Origin: JBAYJY01 sp041664945
GTDB taxonomy: Bacteria > UBP15 > UBA6099
Direction: 5' to 3'
NCBI GenBank assembly: GCA_041664945.1
Contig: JBAYJY010000010.1
Location: forward strand, 1 to 52,017
DNA length: 52,017 bases
Position 1 is the first letter of the stretch. Each line of letters opens with the position of its first letter. Positions 14,468 through 22,900 of the stretch are shown here, one piece after another. Under the pieces are notes generated by a model. The model was given only the letters and a program-made list of their open reading frames with translations, did not search any database and was not told the origin of the DNA. The translations under genes and the position numbers were made by a program.

Positions 14468-17221
14468 TTATTTTTGGTCTGTGTTATTGTGCGCGAGATG
14501 CACTAAACCCGCAGTGTCGAGAATGAGGGCCACGCGCCCGTCGCCCATGATCGCGCCGCCTGTTATTCCTTCGATGTGGCCGAACGACTTGCCGAGAGTT
14601 TTTATCACAACTTGCTGCTGTCCGATCAAGTCGTCTACCATCAGCGCACAGTGAGCGTCGCTTTCCCCGATTATCAGCGCGAGAGCATCGTTCGGGTTCT
14701 GCTTCGCGTTCTTGACGCCGAACAGTTTGTGCAGCCGGAAAAGAGGCAGCAGTTCTCCCCGTATCGACAGAAGTTCGCCTCGATTGACAACAGTAGTAAT
14801 CTGTCCGGCTTCAGGCCGCAGGGATTCCCTGATCGCTATGGTCGGTATAATGTATCGCTCTTCGCCGACCGACATCAGCATTCCGTCTATTATCGCAAGG
14901 GTCAGCGGGAGCCGTATAGTGAATGACGCGCCTCTGTCCTGCTCTGATTCTATATCTATCCGGCCCCGCAGATTTTCTATGCTTTTACGCACAACATCCA
15001 TTCCCACGCCGCGGCCGGAAACATCTGTCACCGTTTTCGCGGTCGAAAACCCCGGCAGGAATACCAAGTTGTAAATTTCCCTGTCTGAAAGCTCGGCGTC
15101 GTTTTTCACGAGGCCTTGAGAGATCGCTTTCGCGAGGATTTGCTTCTTGTCGAGCCCTTTGCCGTCATCCTCGATTTTTATCACAACGTTGCCGCTTTCG
15201 TGGTAGGCGCTTAAGTGAACCCGGCCTTTTTCAGGTTTTCCGAGCCGAATCCGCTCCTCAGCCGTCTCGATACCGTGGTCGACAGCGTTTCTCACGAGAT
15301 GCACAAGCGGGCTGCTGATCTCCTCGACGACGTTTCGGTCCAACTCAGTTTCCTCGCCGGAATATGTGAACTCAACCGGCGTGCAGGACCTAACAGCTAC
15401 GTCTCTCGCTATGCGGCTCATCTTCTGGAAGGCGCTCTTCAGAGTCACCATCCTCATGCTCATCGCAAGCTCCTGCAGCTCGCGAGTGATCTTGCCGAGG
15501 TGGGCGACATTTTGTACGAGTTTCGGATTGGATGTTTCGCGGATTTCGCGCTCCTGCGTGACCATGGCGTTCGCGATCACAAGTTCGCCGACTGCGTCGA
15601 TGAGGCTGTCCAGGCGCGCCGTACTCACCTTGATAAGTCCATAAGATTTTAATTTCGACGGATCGTTTTGGGCGGCTGATTCTGCGGTCGGCGCTGTTGC
15701 GGCGGCGGTAATGCTTTTTACGGCGGGTTTTGAAGCAGCGGCGCCAGGGTTTCTCAGATTTCTGAGCACGTCGGCGTAATTCGAAGGCGTTTTGTAAGGC
15801 GTTCCAGCAAGCGCGCGCTGAACGCGTTCAACCATCTCTTTGAGAATGTCGAGCGCGCTGAACGCGGCGGCGGCTACCGGCCCCTCGAGTTTTATCTCTC
15901 CCTGTCGCGCTTTGTCAAGCAAGGACTCCGCATTGTGTGATATTTCGCTTACGTCGGTGAGATACAGGAAGCCGGCGACGCCTTTTATATTATGAAACCC
16001 GCGGAATATTTCATTAATGTGTTTTGCGTTGTCCGGCTCTTTTTCAAGCGCTATAAGGGCGACCTCGGCGATGTGAAGCGATTCTTTCGCTTCGTTAACG
16101 AATTCAGGCATCTCCGGATTGCTCGCGTCCACATGCACGACGGGCGCAATGATCAGTTCTTCTTCAGGCGCCGGACATGAGTCCTCGCCTTTGCTTCCGC
16201 CGCCGAAATCTGCAACTAACTTTTCAAATACGTTTTCATCGAATGCGCTTTCGGAATCAGGAAGGCCGGAAATGTATTCTGTTAGAAAATCCTTCGCTGA
16301 AAGCAGAGCGGTTAAAATGTTATGTTCCGGTATGTCAACTGTGTGTTTCAACCGGGTTTCTATCTCTCCCAACAACCTGTTAACGCGTTCCAGATTTAAA
16401 GCCGCGGCTTCTCCTTTGATTGACGTTACGTTGTTCAAAACATCCGCGAGCGCAGAGAAGTCTCCTCTTTCGAGGCGCATTATGTTTGATTCAAGTTCCT
16501 CAAGAGCTAATGTTTGCCGTTCGATGAAGTTAAATAGGATTTCTTCTCTATTTATATCTTTATATTCATCCTGCGCTTCAACTTGCCGCGTCTGTCGGCC
16601 TTCTGAATTCTTTTCATTTGAAATGATTACGCCGAGTTTCAAGGCAGCAGAGAGTATAGAGGGATATTCATCCTCGAAAGAGCTTTCGCCGGAGTAGATC
16701 ATGTCCGCCAAGCCGGCAGCCTGACGCGCTTCAAGTCCCGCTTTTTCACTAACAGTCGGAAGGTTGACTATCTTAGTGAACATGTCCTTAACGACTTCGA
16801 ACACGCGGGTGTTTGTTGCGTCGAGTTTCTCCAAGACGCCGGTTATAATATCAAGTTGCAGTTCAAACTCCTCAATGTCTTCAGAACTCATCAGAGCGAT
16901 TGCCGGCGTGGTTGGCGGCTCAGACGTCTTTACTTCTAAGTTTTCGAAAGCGCGCAATAGAGAATCAATATTGTCACTCAATACGGAATATCCTTCCTCA
17001 AAACTAATATTTCCTGAAACTATCTCCGATATAATCGAGACAGCATTGTTAGCCGGTCTCGAAAGTTCCGATGGAATGAACGGCGAAGCTGAGATTTCTT
17101 TCAGCTTCTCACTCGCTGAATGCAAAAGCTCGCTGTTCTCTTCGCTTATGTCCGCAACGAGAACTGCAATAACATTTAGTTTAGAACTGATATTGTCAAA
17201 CTCACTTAAAGCAAAGCTCAT
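14468..17221 (-). CDS. cheA: Chemotaxis histidine kinase CheA with extended N-terminus
   Basis: 917 residues, longer than the ~650 of E. coli CheA. Residues 35-93 and 140-198 are a diverged tandem repeat (ISFEEGYSVLSDNIDSLL versus SSFEDEYPSILSAALKLG). Residues ~228-295 look like an Hpt helix bundle whose phospho-histidine is replaced by Thr266 (NNVTSIKGEAAAL). A true Hpt follows at ~368-470 with His410 (FRGFHNIKGVAGF). No P2 domain is seen before the dimerisation helices (533-610). The kinase domain has HLVRNAVDHG, EDDGKGL, GFSTAKTVTDVSGRGVGMD; a CheW-like domain closes 775-910. The ribosome site is weak (AAGG, 8 nt from the ATG). First gene of the che operon. Confidence 0.95.
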   Translation of the reverse strand: MSFALSEFDNISSKLNVIAVLVADISEENSELLHSASEKLKEISASPFIPSELSRPANNAVSIISEIVSGNISFEEGYSVLSDNIDSLLRAFENLEVKTSEPPTTPAIALMSSEDIEEFELQLDIITGVLEKLDATNTRVFEVVKDMFTKIVNLPTVSEKAGLEARQAAGLADMIYSGESSFEDEYPSILSAALKLGVIISNEKNSEGRQTRQVEAQDEYKDINREEILFNFIERQTLALEELESNIMRLERGDFSALADVLNNVTSIKGEAAALNLERVNRLLGEIETRLKHTVDIPEHNILTALLSAKDFLTEYISGLPDSESAFDENVFEKLVADFGGGSKGEDSCPAPEEELIIAPVVHVDASNPEMPEFVNEAKESLHIAEVALIALEKEPDNAKHINEIFRGFHNIKGVAGFLYLTDVSEISHNAESLLDKARQGEIKLEGPVAAAAFSALDILKEMVERVQRALAGTPYKTPSNYADVLRNLRNPGAAASKPAVKSITAAATAPTAESAAQNDPSKLKSYGLIKVSTARLDSLIDAVGELVIANAMVTQEREIRETSNPKLVQNVAHLGKITRELQELAMSMRMVTLKSAFQKMSRIARDVAVRSCTPVEFTYSGEETELDRNVVEEISSPLVHLVRNAVDHGIETAEERIRLGKPEKGRVHLSAYHESGNVVIKIEDDGKGLDKKQILAKAISQGLVKNDAELSDREIYNLVFLPGFSTAKTVTDVSGRGVGMDVVRKSIENLRGRIDIESEQDRGASFTIRLPLTLAIIDGMLMSVGEERYIIPTIAIRESLRPEAGQITTVVNRGELLSIRGELLPLFRLHKLFGVKNAKQNPNDALALIIGESDAHCALMVDDLIGQQQVVIKTLGKSFGHIEGITGGAIMGDGRVALILDTAGLVHLAHNNTDQK

Positions 17222-17913
17222 GAAGTAAACCTTAAAACCACCAGCAAAAATATTTTAGTCACAAGAAAGACGAGAAGAATCAGATGATGTATAAACACTC
17301 TGGTTGCAATTTTGCTGTTCTGAAAACCTCAACCGCCTAAAACAAACTGCATCACTGTCATAAAACTTATTGGAAGTATAAGTAACATTTAGGCTTTGAC
17401 AAGGGAAAATAATATTTATGTTAGCATAACATAGTAGTTACGTTTTAAGTCGTATTTGTCTTTTATCAATGAGTGGATAATCGTGAAAAATAGCACAATT
17501 AAAAATGTTCTATTGGTAACAAGTCATTTAGTTAGAAATCAAGAATAGTATCGGTTTATTATAAATCTACTATTATAACGGCACGATATAACGCAAATGT
17601 GGAAAGCCAAAACAGTTATTTGTCAGTTCTTATTAAATTGTGATAATTTGAAATTCGCATGCTTTTTCTATGAGTGGATATAAAATAATCAAACAAGCTC
17701 TAACATGATCCGCAAAGAAAATCATTAGTAGATGCAATATAATATTTTTGCGGTTTATTATTCATCAAATATTATAATGCCATGATATATGCGGTGTTAT
17801 GGAAGACAAGCGACGCCATTTTGGCGAACTGGCTATTGCCGTAAAGTCGCGAAAGACATAAGATGATAAAGGTTATATAAATTAATCCGCGTAGCGGAAC
17901 GTGGAGGCGCGCG
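17222..17913. other. 692-bp AT-rich divergent intergenic region
   Basis: Separates the che operon (minus) from the GH38 operon (plus). No convincing gene is seen in any frame. It contains a TTGACA at 17396-17401 without a matching -10, the dyad ATGTTA-gca-TAACAT at 17418-17432, and a diverged ~200-bp duplication (separate entry). The base composition is clearly more AT-rich than the flanking genes, as expected for a long regulatory region. It should hold the che promoter, but I could not identify a sigma28 or sigma54 match. Confidence 0.6.
17467..17810 (+). repeat. Diverged tandem duplication, period about 200 bp
   Basis: TGAGTGGATA occurs at 17470-17479 and 17671-17680. CGGTTTATTA occurs at 17552-17561 and 17751-17760, followed by similar blocks (TATTATAACGGCACGATATA versus TATTATAATGCCATGATATA). 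The offsets, 201 and 199 bp, agree, so the two ~140-bp units are probably an old duplication in the same order. Both blocks include TTATAA-type -10-like sequence. The unit is non-coding as far as I can see. Confidence 0.55.
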
Positions 17914-20583
17914 ATGGGCGGCAGAACGAACCGGATAAAGAAAGTTTTCGCGATACCACATTTTCATTATGACGTTGAGTGGTGGAAAACCGAGGACCGT
18001 TATAACGAGGATGTGGCAGCGATACTCGCGCGAGCGGTGGAGTTGCTCGATAAGCATCCGGAGTTCACTTACGCTATCGATCAGGCGCTCGCGCTGCGGC
18101 CGTTTTGGAACGCGCATCCCGAGGTTCAGGATAAGATAAAACGATGGGTCGCTGAAGGGCGAATTGAGCTCGTCGGCGGCAGGTTCTGCTCGCCGGACGA
18201 GAATATTCCAACTGGCGAAGCGCTTGCCCGGCAATATGTTTACGGAAAGCGTTTTTTTGAGGATGTTGTCGGCGGCCGGGTGAAAACCGCATGGGAGATT
18301 GATGTGTTCGGCCATCCCGCGCAGTTCGCGCAGATTGTGAAGCGCTGCGGGGTGAATCAATATGTGTTCGCGCGCGGCGTTCAGAACTGGCGCGACCCGA
18401 AAGCTCCCGCGCATTTCTATTTTGAATCGCCGGACGGCTCCCGCGTTCTCTGCAACTGGTTCTCCGCGCACTACATCGGCTTCGCTCCGTTAACAGAAGA
18501 AATGATTAATAGTAAATCCTTTAAAAATGAATTGATGTCGCGAGTCGATTACGAAACGCCGCGCACGAATGCCTCATCGCTGATGTTTCCGTTCGGCACG
18601 GATTTTGGCATTCCATTCGAGAAATGGGTGTATCTCGTGCGAGAGTGGAACGAAAAATCCGGCTATCCGCAGGTTGAGTTCTCTCTGCCGGATAAGTTTT
18701 TCGAGGAATTGCGGGCTGAGAGCGGAGACGATCTTCCAGTCATTAAGACAGAGTTGAACCCGCTGCTTACCGGCTGTTACGAGTCTCGCGAAAGGGTGAA
18801 GAAACTGTGCCGCCGGACGCAACACGGGATACTCGATGCGGAGAAGTGGGCGGCTGCCGCGTGGTCGCGAGGTCTTATGGATTATCCGAGCGAGTCGCTC
18901 GACGTAGCATGGGAAAACATACTTGAAAACGATTTTCATGACATTATCTGCGGAACCGGCACGGACAAGGTTTACCGCAACACACTGAAGCGGTACAGCA
19001 TAGCGACGAATAAAATAAAGGAAGTCGGAGACGCCGCGAGGGAGAAGCTGGCGGCGCTTGCCGACACGCGGGGCGGCGGGAGTTCATTCGTCGCATTCAA
19101 TAGTCTGAACTGGCCACGGCGCGAACTTATCCGGATTCCGATGGATTCGCTCGGCGATGCGAAAAGCGGCGAGTTTGTCGCCACCGGACCGGCCGGCGAG
19201 CCTCTTTGCTGCCAGCGCGCGGGCGATGTTCTTCTCGTCCCGGCTGACATGCCAGCTGTCGGTTTCGCCGTATTCAACATTAAGAATGCGGCTTCTGTGC
19301 CTGCAAAAGAAAAACCGAAAGCTCCGAAGCTGAGCGTGAACGGCCTCACCGCCGAAAATGCTTTTTTGCGGATAACAATGGACGCAAAGACAGGAAGCGT
19401 CGCTTCCATTTACGACAAGGAGGCTGGTTGCGAGACGCTCGATGCGTCGCGCTGGCAGGGAAATGAAATTCTTGTGGAGGAAGACGCAGGCAATCTGTGG
19501 ACTGTGCAGAAGACAGGCCGGACATGGGAAGGCAAAAACTATCGTTCAAAAGTAAAACTGATAGAGCGCGGTCCGCTGCGAGTCTGTTTCGAGTCGCGCG
19601 GCGAGCATAAGGAAATGGCATGCGTGAGGCGGGTCTATCTTGTTGCCGATTCGCGCCGCATCGAATTCGAAACGATAATCGATTTCCACGGCAAGGACAG
19701 GCGCGTTAAGGCGATGTTCGCCCCTTCGATTTCCGGCAAGCCGGTTTTCGAGACGCCGTTCTACGCGCAGCCACGCGAAGCGGGCCACTGGTGCGCGCAG
19801 ACTTGGGCCGACATTTCAAACGGACGGCGCGGTCTCGCTGTTCTAAATGACGGCAACCCCGGAATGGACGCAGATAACGATTCGCTCGGTCTCGTTCTGT
19901 TCAGAAGCCTATCGGTTTTGTCGCCGGCATATCTGAGATATGTCGCGCAGAATTTCGTTGATATCATGAAATGCTCGAACGAGGCGGCGTCGCTTGTGAA
20001 ACGAGGACTTGGCATCGGAGAGTGGGCTTTGTACAAGCACCACGGAATAACGTTGCGCGAATGGTCCAGCGAGGGCGGTCCCAACATCGGCGGCGGAATC
20101 ACGCTGCCTGACCATCTGGTTCCATTTTTATTATGTATGAAACAGTCTGACGCATGGGAGCGCGGCCGCCACGAATTCAGGTATGCTGTTTACGCGCATG
20201 CCGGAGATTGGCGGGAGGCGCGCTTGCCGATGCGAGGACAGGAATTCAACACGCCTGCAGCGGTTGTGGCGGCGCCGAAACGGAATGGCGCTCTCGGAAG
20301 GGCGGCGTCACTCATCACTACGGGCGAAGCCGACGCGGCGATTCTTGTCGCTTTGAAGAAAGCGGAAAAAAGCGACAAGTTGGTCGCGCGAATATATGAC
20401 TCGCTCGGGCGCGGCGCTGATGTCGCCTTGAAGCCGGCAGACGCGCAGGTGAAATCCTGCCGCAAGATAAACATCACGGAAGACGACAAGGGAAGCGCAG
20501 TCAAGATAAAATCAGGAGCGGCGGCGGATCATGTCGCTCCATGGCAAATTATGACATACGCGATGGAACTGGCGAAAAAATGA
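17914..20583 (+). CDS. GH38 alpha-mannosidase, cytoplasmic
   Basis: 889 residues without signal peptide. GH38 zinc and catalytic features are in order: PHFHYDVEWW with His18 and Asp20 as zinc ligands, nucleophile Asp130 in WEIDVFGHPAQF, and the zinc His in NDFHDIICGTGT (which has one His where most members have two). The middle and C-terminal beta domains end in the family motif YAVYAHAGDWREA. It hydrolyses terminal alpha-mannose with retention; the linkage is unknown. GGAGG lies 6 nt before the ATG. Its stop overlaps the start of the DUF4097-like gene (ATGA). A second, very different GH38 protein is at 38887-42870. Confidence 0.92.
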   Translation: MGGRTNRIKKVFAIPHFHYDVEWWKTEDRYNEDVAAILARAVELLDKHPEFTYAIDQALALRPFWNAHPEVQDKIKRWVAEGRIELVGGRFCSPDENIPTGEALARQYVYGKRFFEDVVGGRVKTAWEIDVFGHPAQFAQIVKRCGVNQYVFARGVQNWRDPKAPAHFYFESPDGSRVLCNWFSAHYIGFAPLTEEMINSKSFKNELMSRVDYETPRTNASSLMFPFGTDFGIPFEKWVYLVREWNEKSGYPQVEFSLPDKFFEELRAESGDDLPVIKTELNPLLTGCYESRERVKKLCRRTQHGILDAEKWAAAAWSRGLMDYPSESLDVAWENILENDFHDIICGTGTDKVYRNTLKRYSIATNKIKEVGDAAREKLAALADTRGGGSSFVAFNSLNWPRRELIRIPMDSLGDAKSGEFVATGPAGEPLCCQRAGDVLLVPADMPAVGFAVFNIKNAASVPAKEKPKAPKLSVNGLTAENAFLRITMDAKTGSVASIYDKEAGCETLDASRWQGNEILVEEDAGNLWTVQKTGRTWEGKNYRSKVKLIERGPLRVCFESRGEHKEMACVRRVYLVADSRRIEFETIIDFHGKDRRVKAMFAPSISGKPVFETPFYAQPREAGHWCAQTWADISNGRRGLAVLNDGNPGMDADNDSLGLVLFRSLSVLSPAYLRYVAQNFVDIMKCSNEAASLVKRGLGIGEWALYKHHGITLREWSSEGGPNIGGGITLPDHLVPFLLCMKQSDAWERGRHEFRYAVYAHAGDWREARLPMRGQEFNTPAAVVAAPKRNGALGRAASLITTGEADAAILVALKKAEKSDKLVARIYDSLGRGADVALKPADAQVKSCRKINITEDDKGSAVKIKSGAAADHVAPWQIMTYAMELAKK

Positions 20584-21428
20584 AAAAAGCATTTTTTATA
20601 TTTATGATTGCGGCTGCGGCTTTGAGCGCCGCCGCGCGGTCCGATGTGAATGATTACAAGCGTTTTTCGATAACGGACCGGCGGAAGCTCGAGTGGACCG
20701 AAGGCGGCGCGCTGTCGTTGACGGAGATAGCGGGCGAGATTTATGTAAGGCCCGGAGACAAGAATTTTATTCAGTTGAATGGAATTAAAACTGCGTTTGG
20801 CGATACATTGGATATGGCGCGTGAGGAAGCGAAAAAGATCGAGATATCTATCGCGGCGCCGGCGGATCGCATAGATGTGACGACAAAACTGGGCCGCCGC
20901 AAAAACGGGTTGCCGTTCGGGCTTATCGATTATGACGCGCGCATGCCTGCGGATGCGCAAGCGCAACTGAAGACAGTCAGCGGCGAGATAAATGCCGCCC
21001 GGCTGAACGGGCCGGTCTCAGCGGAAACGTTCACAGGTCCGGTTAATCTATACGATATCAAGGGCCGCGTAGAGGTTATAACCATAAGCGGCGATATCGA
21101 TATAGAGGATTGTCCTGAAACCGCGAGCGCAGTCAGCAGAGCGGGCAGGATTTATTTCGAAGCCGTGAAGCTGACATCAAAAGAGGTGTTACTCGAATCG
21201 ATGAGCGGCGATGTGACTGTTAAATTGCAGGAAGGCGAGAGCGCGGAATTCGAAGTCGACACTGTGAGCGGATTGATCGACACTTCAGGCGCGAAACTTA
21301 AGACGCTTGAGGACGCGGTCGGAATAAAAAGATTCAAGGCAGGAGAGGGCGGGGCCACGATCCGGATCAAAACCGTCAGCGGCAAAGTGTCAATAATTCA
21401 GTTCCCTAAAGTGAAGGAATACCGATGA
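20580..21428 (+). CDS. Secreted DUF4097-like beta-helix protein
   Basis: 282 residues beginning with a signal peptide (KKAFFIFMIAAAALSAAARS). The body has short beta repeats with S-G-[ED/DV/LI]-I turns: LKTVSGEINAA, ITISGDIDIED, ESMSGDVTVKL, DTVSGLIDTSG, KTVSGKVSII. This spacing is typical of DUF4097 (putative adhesin head) proteins, a right-handed beta-helix fold of unknown biochemical role. The ATG at 20580 overlaps the GH38 stop, so the two are coupled; a longer in-frame start at 20541 would lose the signal peptide position. Function beyond export to the periplasm or surface is not known. Confidence 0.75.
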   Translation: MKKAFFIFMIAAAALSAAARSDVNDYKRFSITDRRKLEWTEGGALSLTEIAGEIYVRPGDKNFIQLNGIKTAFGDTLDMAREEAKKIEISIAAPADRIDVTTKLGRRKNGLPFGLIDYDARMPADAQAQLKTVSGEINAARLNGPVSAETFTGPVNLYDIKGRVEVITISGDIDIEDCPETASAVSRAGRIYFEAVKLTSKEVLLESMSGDVTVKLQEGESAEFEVDTVSGLIDTSGAKLKTLEDAVGIKRFKAGEGGATIRIKTVSGKVSIIQFPKVKEYR

Positions 21429-21527
21429 TCGACGGGCGCTGTATTGACATAACAATAAAATGTGAAAAAATGAAGCATAAGGATAGCGGCAAATGCGACA
21501 ATAGATCAGACAACGGAGGCGAGACCA

Positions 21528-22808
21528 ATTAATATCACACCAGAATCGGCGATTTTCGTAATACTTTCATTCGAGGGCACGGACCCGTATTCTCAGGCCG
21601 GAGGGCTGGGCACTCGCGTTGACAATCTCGCGGAAGCGCTCGCAGGTCTCGGCTATGAAACCCACCTGTTTTTCGTCGGCGATCCTGATTTGCCGCCGGA
21701 AGAGCGGATTATTAACGGGAAATATATCAAGCACCGCTGGTGCCAGTGGATAAGCCGCTACAAGAAGAACGGCGTGTATGACGGCGAAGATGAAAAGGTC
21801 AACGATTACTCCGGGAGTGTGCCGCCGTACATAATTGACAACATTGCGAGGCGAGCCGCCGGCGAGAACAAAACGCTTGTTGTCATGGCGGAGGAGTGGC
21901 ATACCGCAGAGGCTTTGTGTTATCTCAGCGATCTGCTGAACTGGCACGGACTGCGACGAAACGCCGTTTTGCTTTGGAACGCGAATAACACGATGTCGTT
22001 CCACCGGATCAACTGGGGACGGCTGACATACGTGTCGAAAATCACCGCTGTCAGCAAGTTTATGAAGCAGATCATGGCGGGAATCGGACATGAGGCTATA
22101 GTGGTTCCGAACGGAATTCCGGACCGGATGCTGGAGCCGCACAATCCGCGTTACATGAAGATGATGAAAGCGGCGTTGGAGTCGCGGGGCAGTGGCTTGA
22201 ACGCGCTGAAAATCGGACGGTTCGATCCAGCGAAACGGTGGATGATGGCTGTGGAGGCGGTAGCGCGATTGAAACAGAGCGGCGGCGGCGTGACTCTGAT
22301 GGTGCGAGGCGGAATGGAACCGCACGGCGCAGAGGTTTTCGCGCGCGCGAATTCTCTTGGACTCTCTATAGCCGATGTGACGTCGCAGGACCGGAGGCCG
22401 ACAGTTGAGCAGTCGATTGCGCTCATCGCTAACGCGCCGCGCGCCGATGTCCTTAATTTAAAATTCTTTTTACCCGAAGAGTTCGTGCGCCTTCTTTACG
22501 GCGCTTGCGACTGCGTTTTCGCGAACAGCGGTTTCGAGCCGTTCGGGCTTGTCGGACTTGAGGTGATGGCTTCAGGCGGCATCGCGTTCACCGGCGCCAC
22601 CGGCGAGGATTATGTTATTCCTTTCGTCAACGCAATATCCGTCGAAACGAACGATCCCAACGAGATTGTCGCGTATATGCAATTCCTGCACGATAACCCG
22701 GCGGCTAAAGAGCAAATGAAAAAGGAAGCTTATGTCACTTCCGGACAGTTCACATGGCAGGTCGTTATAAACAACTTAGTGAGAAGAATAGAATTCATCG
22801 GCATGTGA
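21528..22808 (+). CDS. GT4-family glycosyltransferase with apparent ATT start
   Basis: 426 residues. The N-terminal Rossmann domain opens with ILSFEGTDPYSQAGGLGTRVDNLAEAL, the nucleotide-sugar loop of GT4/GT5 enzymes (glycogen-synthase-like). The C-terminal half has IGRFDPAKR and the acceptor signature GFEPFGLVGLEVMASGG. No ATG, GTG, TTG or CTG lies in frame between the upstream stop at 21471 and the conserved N-terminus; the only codon at the right distance (9 nt) from GGAGG (21515) is ATT at 21528. A 20-codon ORF from ATG 21470 ends in TAA overlapping that ATT, so a single-base frameshift or coupled reinitiation is the alternative. First canonical in-frame start is TTG 21690, inside the domain. 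Confidence 0.82.
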   Translation: MNITPESAIFVILSFEGTDPYSQAGGLGTRVDNLAEALAGLGYETHLFFVGDPDLPPEERIINGKYIKHRWCQWISRYKKNGVYDGEDEKVNDYSGSVPPYIIDNIARRAAGENKTLVVMAEEWHTAEALCYLSDLLNWHGLRRNAVLLWNANNTMSFHRINWGRLTYVSKITAVSKFMKQIMAGIGHEAIVVPNGIPDRMLEPHNPRYMKMMKAALESRGSGLNALKIGRFDPAKRWMMAVEAVARLKQSGGGVTLMVRGGMEPHGAEVFARANSLGLSIADVTSQDRRPTVEQSIALIANAPRADVLNLKFFLPEEFVRLLYGACDCVFANSGFEPFGLVGLEVMASGGIAFTGATGEDYVIPFVNAISVETNDPNEIVAYMQFLHDNPAAKEQMKKEAYVTSGQFTWQVVINNLVRRIEFIGM

Positions 22809-22835
22809 GACAGCCGGACTTAAAATTACAAAAGA

Positions 22836-22867
22836 AAAAATGGCGGTCTTTCGGAACCGCCATTTTT
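22836..22867. terminator. Bidirectional intrinsic terminator
   Basis: AAAAATGGCGGT-CTTTCGGA-ACCGCCATTTTT: a perfect 12-bp stem with an 8-nt loop and A/T tracts on both sides, placed between the converging glycosyltransferase (ends 22808) and HAD phosphatase (ends 22901). Confidence 0.92.
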
Positions 22868-22900
22868 AGTTGTTCTTTTATCAGTTGAAAAGTTCTGAAT

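Noticed and set aside
21444..21449. TTGACA before the glycosyltransferase gene.
   Set aside because: No -10-like hexamer occurs 16-18 bp downstream.
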